DNA from: Gemmatimonadaceae bacterium
GTDB taxonomy: Bacteria > Gemmatimonadota > Gemmatimonadetes > Gemmatimonadales > Gemmatimonadaceae
NCBI GenBank assembly: GCA_019745365.1
Contig: JAIETI010000112.1
Span: 1-36,807 of the forward strand
Reading direction: 5' to 3'
Length of the DNA: 36,807 nucleotides
Below are positions 9,828 to 16,486 of the stretch, one piece after another (the stretch's first letter is position 1; the number at the start of each line of letters is the position of its first letter). The notes beneath the pieces are model-generated. The model was not told the origin of the DNA and searched no databases. It saw nothing but the letters and a program-made list of their open reading frames with translations. The position numbers and the translations under genes are program-made.

Positions 9828-10672
9828 GACTCGCATTCCGCGAGGCACTCGACGCATTCCGCCGCGCCCCCGTCCTGAGCGCGCTCAGCATCACCACGAT
9901 CGCCTTCTCGCTCTTCGCGTTCGGCCTGTTCGGCCTCGTCGCACTCAACATCCGCAACGCGCTCCAGCAGGTGGAGGATCGCGTCGAGATCCGCGCCTTC
10001 GTGATCGACGGGACCGGCGCTGAGGCGGTCTCCGCCGCGCTCGGCGACATCGGCGCCTTCCCCGAGGTGGCCACGGTCCGATACGTGTCGCAGTTCGACG
10101 CGCTCGCGCGCGCCCGCCGCGAGCTCGGAGAGTTCAGCGACGTGTTCGAGGAGGGGATCCTCCCCGCCTCGATCGAGGTCCGTCTCAAGCCAGGGCTGCG
10201 CGATCCCGCCACGGTGCGTGGGATCTCTCGACGCATCGAGACCTATGACTTCATCGACGACGTGCGCTTCGGCGAAGAATGGGTCGAGAAGCTCTATCGC
10301 CTGCGCAACATCGCGACCATCGCCGGGATCGCCCTCGGCACCGTGTTCGCGATCGTCGCGGTCATCATCATCGGCTCAACGATCCGCATGGCCGTGCTCG
10401 CGCGTGCGCGCGAGATCAGTATCATGCGCCTCGTCGGGGCGACTGACGGCTTCATTCGCGCACCCTTCCTGATCGAGGGGTTCCTCAAAGGGACGCTCGG
10501 CGGCATCCTAGCGCTCGGCCTTGCCTGGGTGACGACCGCGATTCTCGGGCGGTTCGTGATCGTGACCGAGTTCTTCAGCCCCGGCCTCGCGCTCACAGGG
10601 ATCCTCGCGGGCGCGCTCATCGGGCTCCTCGGCTCGGCGTTCAGCGTCGGGCGGCACCTCTCGCGCGCCTGA
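9824..10672 (+). CDS. ftsX: Cell division permease-like protein FtsX
   Basis: The 282-residue inner-membrane protein has one N-terminal membrane helix (residues about 20-45), a periplasmic domain of roughly 100 residues, and three C-terminal helices (AGIALGTVFAIVAVIIIGST and two more). The final segment corresponds to the FtsX/MacB-like permease fold, including AREISIMRLVGATDGFIRAP. FtsX passes the FtsE ATP signal to the periplasmic EnvC domain. The ATG overlaps the ftsE stop (ATGA). A purine-rich Shine-Dalgarno-like GGGGAGGGAGC lies directly before the ATG, one of the few clear ribosome sites in this window. The gene is followed without gap by envC. Confidence 0.95.
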   Translation: MRLAFREALDAFRRAPVLSALSITTIAFSLFAFGLFGLVALNIRNALQQVEDRVEIRAFVIDGTGAEAVSAALGDIGAFPEVATVRYVSQFDALARARRELGEFSDVFEEGILPASIEVRLKPGLRDPATVRGISRRIETYDFIDDVRFGEEWVEKLYRLRNIATIAGIALGTVFAIVAVIIIGSTIRMAVLARAREISIMRLVGATDGFIRAPFLIEGFLKGTLGGILALGLAWVTTAILGRFVIVTEFFSPGLALTGILAGALIGLLGSAFSVGRHLSRA

Positions 10673-11877
10673 TGCGGCACGGAGCGTGGATCGCGCTGGG
10701 GGTGTGCGCGGCGATCGGCCACGCGCAGCAACCGCCCGCGCCGACTCCGGCCCCCGTGCCGTCCGCGGAGCGACTCCGACAGCAACGGGACGAACTTGAG
10801 CGGGTGCGCAATGAACGCAACCAGCTCCAACAGCAGATGCAGCGCATCCAGGGGCAGGTCCACTCGCTCAGCGAGGAAGTGACCAATCTCGATCGGCAGG
10901 CGGATGCGACGGCCAGGGTCGTGAAGTCCCTCGACCTGCAGCTGACCTCGCTTGGCGAGGAGGTGGACAACGCCTCGGCCTCGCTCGTCCTCGCGCAAGA
11001 TGAACTCGTGATCAAGCGTGCGCTCCTCGGTCGTCGGGTGCGCGAGATCTACAAACGCGGACCGCTCTACTCGCTCGAAGCCCTTCTCTCGGCGCAGTCG
11101 TTCGGCGCCCTCGTCGCGCGCTACAAGTATCTCCATCTCGCGGCGCAGCGTGACCGGGTGCTCGTGCACCGGGTCGAGACGCTCAATGAGCAGATCGGCG
11201 GGCATCGCACCCAACTGGTCCGGCTGCGGACGGACATGGAACTCAGTCGCGAGGAACGCGCCGCTGAGGAGCGCCGATTGCGCGAGCTCGAAGGGGTGCG
11301 CGGACGGTCCCTGCAGGCCGCGCAACGCGAGCAGACGCGCACGGCGGCACGACTCGCCGCGATCCAGCGCGACGAACAGCGACTCTCCACCCTCATCGCG
11401 TCAGCAGACGCCGAACGGCGACGCGTCGAGGGGCGCCCGAACGCGGGTCCCGCGAGCATCTCCACGCTGCGCACCACCGACCTCGGGCGCCTCGCGTGGC
11501 CCGTGGATGGCACCATCCTCTACCGCTTCGGCCGCGCGATCAACCCCAACAACACCACCATCCGATGGAACGGTGTGGGGATCGGGGCGATCGCGGGCAC
11601 GCCAGTGCGCTCCGTGGCCGACGGCGCGGTCGTCGTCGCCGAGAACGTCGGGACCTATGGCCTCACCGTGATTCTACAGCACGGGGGTGGCGACTATTCC
11701 GTCTACGGGTCGCTCGCGCGCGCTGATGTGAAGAAGGGGCAGAAGGTCACGAAGGGGCAGACGCTCGGCACCGTCGGTCGCGCCGACCCCGACATGGAGC
11801 CCCACCTGCACTTCGAAATCCGCCCGCGTGGCCGCGCCGTGGATCCGCTGGATTGGCTCCGGCAGCAGCCGCGATGA
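10672..11877 (+). CDS. envC: EnvC-like peptidoglycan hydrolase activator (degenerate M23/LytM)
   Basis: The 401-residue protein has a signal peptide (RHGAWIALGVCAAIGHAQQ), a long coiled coil (residues about 35-260, rich in Arg, Gln and Glu) and a C-terminal LytM/M23 domain. The M23 domain has the HxH motif as PHLHFEIRP, but the first zinc-ligand motif HxxxD is replaced by WNGVGIGA, so it is probably catalytically dead. This is the E. coli EnvC arrangement, in which a degenerate LytM domain activates amidases AmiA/AmiB at the septum under FtsEX control. It begins at the ATG overlapping the ftsX stop (TGATG). The partner amidase is not in the window. Confidence 0.9.
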   Translation: MRHGAWIALGVCAAIGHAQQPPAPTPAPVPSAERLRQQRDELERVRNERNQLQQQMQRIQGQVHSLSEEVTNLDRQADATARVVKSLDLQLTSLGEEVDNASASLVLAQDELVIKRALLGRRVREIYKRGPLYSLEALLSAQSFGALVARYKYLHLAAQRDRVLVHRVETLNEQIGGHRTQLVRLRTDMELSREERAAEERRLRELEGVRGRSLQAAQREQTRTAARLAAIQRDEQRLSTLIASADAERRRVEGRPNAGPASISTLRTTDLGRLAWPVDGTILYRFGRAINPNNTTIRWNGVGIGAIAGTPVRSVADGAVVVAENVGTYGLTVILQHGGGDYSVYGSLARADVKKGQKVTKGQTLGTVGRADPDMEPHLHFEIRPRGRAVDPLDWLRQQPR

Positions 11878-12077
11878 ACGTCGCGCGCTGCGCGGTCTGC
11901 ACGCGCTTCCGCCTGTACGAACCGGAGGACCGGTTCTGCATCGTCTGCGGGAGCGAGGCACTGGAACCCCAATGTCGCTGTGGACGTGCGTTCGAGTACG
12001 CGCTCGCGGAGACGGGTGACTTACACTGCCCGCGCTGTGGCCGACAGCTGCGCGGCAGCGTGGTGGAGATCGAGTGA
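11874..12077 (+). CDS. Small double zinc-ribbon protein
   Basis: The 67-residue protein holds eight cysteines in four pairs: Cys6/9, 22/25, 34/36 and 52/55 (CAVC, CIVC, CRC, CPRC). The third pair has only one residue between the cysteines. This suggests two zinc sites. No catalytic domain or membrane segment is present. It overlaps envC by ATGA and nfo by GTGA, so all three are probably translated together. Zinc ribbons of this size often bind nucleic acid or protein, but no function can be assigned. It might assist nfo or be unrelated. Confidence 0.75.
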   Translation: MNVARCAVCTRFRLYEPEDRFCIVCGSEALEPQCRCGRAFEYALAETGDLHCPRCGRQLRGSVVEIE

Positions 12078-12973
12078 GCGCACCGCTCGGCGCGCACATC
12101 AGCACGGTCGGCGGCGTCCCGCTCGCGCCGCCGCGGGCGGTGGAGATCGGCGCTACGGCGATGCAGATCTTCACCAAGCAACCGAATCGATGGGCGGAGC
12201 GCGAGATCGACGCCGCCGAAGCGGAGGCGTGGCGCACCGCGCTCGCGGCGACCGACGTACGCTTCGTGAATGCGCACGACTCCTACCTGATCAATCTCGC
12301 ATCGCCGGAGCCGACGCTTCGCGCGCGCTCCATCGAGAGCTTTCGCGCCGAGTTGCGCCGCTGTCACGCACTCGGGCTCGACGCGCTCGTGTCGCATCCG
12401 GGCAACTTCATCGATGACCGCGACGCGGGGATCGCACGCAACGCCGACGCGATCACCGAGGCGCTCGAAGCGGAGCGCGGCCCCACGCGACTCCTGATGG
12501 AGCTCACCGCCGGCCAAGGGACGGTGATCGGGTCGACCTTCGAGGAGATGGCGATGCTGATCGCGCGGATCCCGCGTGCGCTGCAGGCGCGCGTGGGCGT
12601 CTGCCTCGACACCGCGCACATCTGCGGCGCGGGCTACGATCTCGCGACCGACTACGACGGCGTCTGGGCGCGCTTCGCTGACACGATCGGCCTCGATCGG
12701 CTCGGCCTCATCCATCTGAACGATTCCGCCGCGCCGCTCGGGTCGCACAAGGATCGGCACGCCCTCATCGGCGAAGGCGCCGTGGGTGATGCCGCCTTCG
12801 CACGGCTGATGCAGGATCCGGCGCTCGCAGCGATCCCCAAGGTGCTCGAGACGCCGAAAGGGGACGACATGGTCACCAACGATCGCGCCATGCTCGCAAA
12901 GCTCCGCGGCTTCGCGGACGCGCCGCGGGCGAAGCGACGTGCGTCGCCTCGCCCGCGCGGACGCCCTCGTTAG
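12074..12973 (+). CDS. nfo: Endonuclease IV (AP endonuclease family 2)
   Basis: The 299-residue protein has the family 2 core: GAHISTVGG at the N-terminus, MQIFTKQPNRW, LVSHPGNF, LLMELTAGQGTVIGSTFEEM, CLDTAHICGAGYD, LIHLNDSAAPLGSHKDRH and KVLETPK. These motifs carry the histidine, glutamate and aspartate ligands of the trinuclear zinc site. It cleaves DNA at abasic sites and removes blocked 3' ends. The C-terminus has a basic tail (AKRRASPRPRGRPR) longer than in E. coli (285 residues). The start is GTG overlapping the previous stop. Its TAG overlaps the TAA of the convergent TonB receptor gene by 4 nt. Confidence 0.94.
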   Translation: MSAPLGAHISTVGGVPLAPPRAVEIGATAMQIFTKQPNRWAEREIDAAEAEAWRTALAATDVRFVNAHDSYLINLASPEPTLRARSIESFRAELRRCHALGLDALVSHPGNFIDDRDAGIARNADAITEALEAERGPTRLLMELTAGQGTVIGSTFEEMAMLIARIPRALQARVGVCLDTAHICGAGYDLATDYDGVWARFADTIGLDRLGLIHLNDSAAPLGSHKDRHALIGEGAVGDAAFARLMQDPALAAIPKVLETPKGDDMVTNDRAMLAKLRGFADAPRAKRRASPRPRGRPR

Positions 12974-15207
12974 AAGACGACCTTGTACACCAGGGAGAGA
13001 TTGCGCCCGGGGTTCGCGGCGTAGCTCTTGATGCGGCTCGCCGCGTCGAAAAAGCGGACATCGCCAACATTATCAGCTCGGACCGTGAACGAGTGCACGC
13101 GCCCGTTCACGATCACGTTCCACCCCGCGCTCACGTTGACCACGGTGTAGGCCCCGGTGACGACGTCCACCGGCCCGCCCGAGGTGCGATCCTGCGCGAA
13201 GGCATGCCGCACGTCGCCGCCGAAGGTGCGCTTGCCGTCATCCCATCGCATCGACGCGCCGAGGCGCGCGGCGGGAATGAAGGGAAGGTCGCCCCCGCGC
13301 GCGAACGCGCCCCGGGTCAGATCGCCGCTCGCGCCAGCGACCCACCGCTGCCCCACGCGCCACTCCGCCTGCCCTTCGATGCCCCGGAGCGTCGCGTCGC
13401 CCTGCCGATAGCGCGCGAGCGGAACGGTGTTGCCCTCATACACCGTGTCGCCGGTCACATCGACGGTGATGAAGTCGCTCACGCGATTCACATAGCCCGC
13501 GATCTGCGCGTTGGCGCGTGCGCCTTCGAACTTGAGCACGCCGTCGACGCCGACGTTGTGTTCGGCCTTGAGCGACGCCGTCCCCTGCTCATACGATGCC
13601 GTCGCGAAGTGATACGCGTTGGAGAAAAGCTCCTCGACGGTCGGTGCCCGGAAGGCGCGCGCCACGCTGGCGCTCGTGGACCACCGCGCGCTCAAGGGGA
13701 CGGCGACGCCGAAGGAGCCGGTGAGATTGTCGAAGCGTCGTGACTGTGCCGCGCCGAACTTCCGATCGCCCACCTGTGACGCGATGCCGTAGTAGTCATA
13801 CCGGAGGCCGGCCTGGATCCGCGGGACACGCGCATCGCCGTTAGCGGCCGCGGCCAGCGCGACCTCCTGGTACGCGAACAGCCCGAGTGCATTGCTGTTC
13901 GCGGCGGGGGTCAACGCCTCTTCGCCACTCGCCGAGTACTGCTTGAACAATCCTTGGGCACCGAGCGTGCCGTGCCAAGGGCCGGCCGTTGTCTTCACCG
14001 TTGCCGTCGCCGTCTGGGTCTGCAGATGAAAACTCGTGCCGATGTTCCCGTCGGGCTCGACTTCATCGTGACGATAGTCGAGCGCGGAGGCTTCGAGCTT
14101 CGCATACGGGAATCGCGCCGAGCTGGGATTGAACGTCGCACGACCGGTCGCGCCAAGGCGACGCCCGCGAATGCGCACGCCGACCTCATCCGATCCCGCT
14201 TCCGCTGGCAGCCCATAGTCGAAGTCGTACCCGCGCAGCACGACGCCGCCATTACTGCGGTCGGTCACGTAGCCGAGCGCCATCGTGCCGTTCAGATTGA
14301 GCGCGTCCGTCTCCAGCATGCGCACGCCGCCACCTTGGCGCACATCACCCGTGTGGCGGGCACTTCCGCTCGCGGCCACGGCCCAGTTCTTCGCGATCGG
14401 CGCCGTCACGCTCCCGTGCAGCGCGCCGCCCGGGTTCACCGATTCGGCCTGGAGCGCCATCGTGCCTTCGACATGGGACGGAACGGCACTCGGCAGATCG
14501 TTTGAGACCACATTCACCACGCCGCCGAGCGCGTTGTTACCGTAGAGCAGTGCGGCGGGTCCGCGCACGACCTCGATGCGTTGCGCCGCGAGCGGATCGA
14601 TCGCGACTGAGTGGTCGGGTGCGCTCGAGGCGAGGTCACCCGATCGCTCGCCGTCCTGGAGCACGAGGATCCGATCGCCGGTCAGCCCGCGGATGACCGG
14701 CATCGCGGCGTTGGGACCGTTGTAGCGCATCGCCACGCCAGGCGACGCGACCAGCGTCTGCGCCACCGAACTCCCGATCGTCCGGGAGAGCGCCTTTCCC
14801 GAGAGCTCCGCCACGGCCTGCGTCGCACCATGCGGATCGCCACCGCCCGGTGCGGCCGCGACGACCACCGCTTGCAGCTGCAGCACGGTCTCGGTCATCT
14901 GGATGTTCACCCGCACATCGGGGCCGGCGGCGGGCATGACGATGTCGACGTGCTTCGCAGCGAAACCGATGAGATGCGTGGTGAGGTGATAGCGCCCGGC
15001 GGGGATACCCCGCAGCGTGAAGCCACCGTTCGCATCGGTGGTCGTTGTGCGGCCGAGTTCGACGAGGACGACGGCGACGTTCGGGAGCGGTGTGCCCGCG
15101 TCACTCTTGACGGTGCCCACCAGCGCGGGGGTCGCGGCGGCCGCGAGCCCTACCGGGTGTGCGAGGAGGAGCGTCGCGAGCGCGCGACGCCAATGACCGA
15201 TGGACAT
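12970..15207 (-). CDS. TonB-dependent receptor with carboxypeptidase-regulatory N-domain (ZnuD-like)
   Basis: The 745-residue protein starts at ATG 15207 with a signal peptide (MSIGHWRRALATLLLA). Next come a beta-sandwich CarboxypepD_reg-like domain (LVGTVKSDAGTPLPNVAVVL), a plug domain (MPVIRGLTGDRILVLQDG, then RIEVVRGPAALLYGNNALGG) and a 22-strand barrel ending SLVYKVVF. The terminal phenylalanine is typical of outer-membrane proteins. The plug sequence resembles ZnuD-type zinc/heme receptors, so metal uptake is plausible; substrate is an inference. In-frame sequence continues upstream to 15483, but ATG 15207 gives the first recognisable signal peptide. A small Cys/His protein gene lies upstream on the same strand. 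The 3' end overlaps nfo by 4 nt. Confidence 0.9.
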   Translation of the reverse strand: MSIGHWRRALATLLLAHPVGLAAAATPALVGTVKSDAGTPLPNVAVVLVELGRTTTTDANGGFTLRGIPAGRYHLTTHLIGFAAKHVDIVMPAAGPDVRVNIQMTETVLQLQAVVVAAAPGGGDPHGATQAVAELSGKALSRTIGSSVAQTLVASPGVAMRYNGPNAAMPVIRGLTGDRILVLQDGERSGDLASSAPDHSVAIDPLAAQRIEVVRGPAALLYGNNALGGVVNVVSNDLPSAVPSHVEGTMALQAESVNPGGALHGSVTAPIAKNWAVAASGSARHTGDVRQGGGVRMLETDALNLNGTMALGYVTDRSNGGVVLRGYDFDYGLPAEAGSDEVGVRIRGRRLGATGRATFNPSSARFPYAKLEASALDYRHDEVEPDGNIGTSFHLQTQTATATVKTTAGPWHGTLGAQGLFKQYSASGEEALTPAANSNALGLFAYQEVALAAAANGDARVPRIQAGLRYDYYGIASQVGDRKFGAAQSRRFDNLTGSFGVAVPLSARWSTSASVARAFRAPTVEELFSNAYHFATASYEQGTASLKAEHNVGVDGVLKFEGARANAQIAGYVNRVSDFITVDVTGDTVYEGNTVPLARYRQGDATLRGIEGQAEWRVGQRWVAGASGDLTRGAFARGGDLPFIPAARLGASMRWDDGKRTFGGDVRHAFAQDRTSGGPVDVVTGAYTVVNVSAGWNVIVNGRVHSFTVRADNVGDVRFFDAASRIKSYAANPGRNLSLVYKVVF

Positions 15208-15296
15208 GACGAAGAGGGGAATCGAGAACGGAAGAGGACCGCGAGCCGCGGTCGCGAGCACCAGGCCGAGCGCACGACGCCAGCGGCGTCGCAGCG

Positions 15297-15629
15297 TCAG
15301 ACGGTGGGAGGCGCTCGGGAGCGCTGCGTCGCGACGGTGCGCAGCAGCGGCAACTGCGCCGACGACGGCCAGATCGCCGGCGCGGTGGTGGCGATCCCGA
15401 CGGCCAGCGTCGGCGATGGCGGCGGCGAACTCCGGGTGTCCGCCACCTGCTGGCAGAGCACGCAACGGTCGTCGTGCGCCCACGCATGGCGGACCCCTGC
15501 CTCTTCTACGTGCGTGACGGCCCGATCCATCGTCCCATCCTGGATCGCGCGCGCCTCGATCGACGCAACCGCGACGCCCCCGCCGAACTGGAGGAGCGCG
15601 GAGGCGACCATCAGGAGCTGTGCGAGCAC
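15297..15629 (-). CDS. Small secreted/membrane His-Cys protein (DUF2946-like)
   Basis: Reading the minus strand from GTG 15629 gives 110 residues (VLAQLLMVASALLQFGGGVA), with a hydrophobic N-terminal segment, then HAWAHDDRCVLCQ, a His-Cys cluster, and a second hydrophobic stretch (TLAVGIATTAPAIW) near the C-terminus. The layout resembles DUF2946-type proteins found beside copper or other metal uptake genes, a weak resemblance by eye. ATG 15611 (104 residues) is an alternative start. The gene ends 90 bp before the TonB receptor start on the same strand, so the pair may be a metal-uptake operon. No Shine-Dalgarno is visible. Confidence 0.55.
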   Translation of the reverse strand: MLAQLLMVASALLQFGGGVAVASIEARAIQDGTMDRAVTHVEEAGVRHAWAHDDRCVLCQQVADTRSSPPPSPTLAVGIATTAPAIWPSSAQLPLLRTVATQRSRAPPTV

Positions 15630-15688
15630 AGTGCGAGCGGAACCGGGGCGCGGCAGGAGGAACTCCGATACCGAAAGGGACGCATTCA

Positions 15689-15694
15689 AGTATA
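15689..15694 (-). promoter_or_regulatory. -10-like TATACT for the His-Cys/TonB receptor operon
   Basis: TATACT on the minus strand lies about 60 nt before the GTG at 15629. It is part of a palindromic GTATAC (15690-15695), so the plus strand also reads TATACG toward the metzincin gene. No convincing -35 box was found on either side. Confidence 0.3.
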
Positions 15695-15759
15695 CGCGGG
15701 ACTGCCCATGCAAGTTCAGCCCTTGTGGTGGCTCGTCGAGCGCATCAGCTTGGCGCGCC

Positions 15760-16416
15760 ATGCGCTCTCTGCTCCGATGCGCCCTCGTGCTGAGCGTCGT
15801 CGCGTGTGCCGGCGATACCCCGCTCGCCCCTCCCCCCGCCTCGCCGGCGTTCGATCCGACGCAGCTCACGGGCGGTGTCCGCTATCGCTGGCCGAGCGGC
15901 CGCACCATCGCGGTTTTCGTCGATCCGACCGCCGTCCCGTCCACCCTCGATCTCGCCGGTGCAGTGACCGCAGGCACCACCGCCTGGGTCGCAGCGCTCC
16001 AGAACCGCGACTTCACCTTCCGCATCGCGAGTCGCGCCGACGACGCCGACGTGATCATCCACCTCCGCGATGCGCCCGCGCTCGTGGGAGCGGCCACCTG
16101 CAGCGCCCCGAGCCCCAGCGGCGGCGGCGTCACCTTCATCTGCCCGGGAACCGACACCGCGCTCACCCTCCCGCTCCTGACCGGGCCGCGTGGGCGGGTG
16201 AAGGTTGATATCACGATCGCGACCTTCTCCTCGACGACGAACACACAACTCCGCGCGCTGGTGACCCACGAGTTGGGACATGCCGTGGGGATTGGAGGCC
16301 ACTCCACGCAGCCGACGGACGTGATGTTCGCGGCGCCCACCACCGCCCAGCTCAGCGACCGCGACATCCAGACCCTGCGCTGGCTGGTCGCCCAACCCTA
16401 CCAGCTCCGATTGTAG
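15760..16416 (+). CDS. Metzincin-like zinc protease lipoprotein
   Basis: The 218-residue protein begins MRSLLRCALVLSVVACAGD; VVAC is a lipobox, so it is probably a lipoprotein of the outer membrane or cell surface. The zinc motif is HELGHAVGIGGH (residues 170-181): His170, Glu171 and His174 as usual, but the third histidine is at 181, one residue later than the classical HExxHxxGxxH spacing. A Met-turn candidate DVMF follows. The upstream region has the strand-like TFRIASRADDADVIIHLRD of matrixin-type proteases. The sequence also reads open upstream in frame, but the ATG at 15760 gives the lipoprotein signal. Substrate unknown. It is divergent from the TonB operon and is followed by maeB on the same strand. 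Confidence 0.75.
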   Translation: MRSLLRCALVLSVVACAGDTPLAPPPASPAFDPTQLTGGVRYRWPSGRTIAVFVDPTAVPSTLDLAGAVTAGTTAWVAALQNRDFTFRIASRADDADVIIHLRDAPALVGAATCSAPSPSGGGVTFICPGTDTALTLPLLTGPRGRVKVDITIATFSSTTNTQLRALVTHELGHAVGIGGHSTQPTDVMFAAPTTAQLSDRDIQTLRWLVAQPYQLRL

Positions 16417-16444
16417 GCCGCGTTTCGGGTTTTGCTCGGCCGGA

Positions 16445-16457
16445 CCCCCACTGGGGG
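16445..16457 (+). other. Small GC hairpin between the metzincin gene and maeB
   Basis: CCCCC, a three-base loop and GGGGG form a five-pair stem just before the maeB promoter. No T tract follows, so it is only a weak candidate terminator for the preceding gene. Confidence 0.25.
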
Positions 16458-16468
16458 GCGAAGGCGTT

Positions 16469-16474
16469 TAACTT
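16469..16474 (+). promoter_or_regulatory. -10-like TAACTT for maeB
   Basis: The box TTTAACTTTCAC ends 12 nt before the maeB ATG, so a transcript would have a leader of about 5 nt. No matching -35 is seen at normal spacing. The same TAACTTTCAC occurs before tRNA-Asn. Confidence 0.45.
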
Positions 16475-16486
16475 TCACGGCTCCCT

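Noticed and set aside
15208-15483. Upstream in-frame extension of the TonB receptor
   Set aside because: The extra residues precede the signal peptide and are antisense to other sequence; ATG 15207 fits a secreted protein.
14611-15759. Upstream in-frame extension of the metzincin-like lipoprotein
   Set aside because: The extension is antisense to the TonB receptor and lacks a domain; the ATG at 15760 gives a lipoprotein signal.
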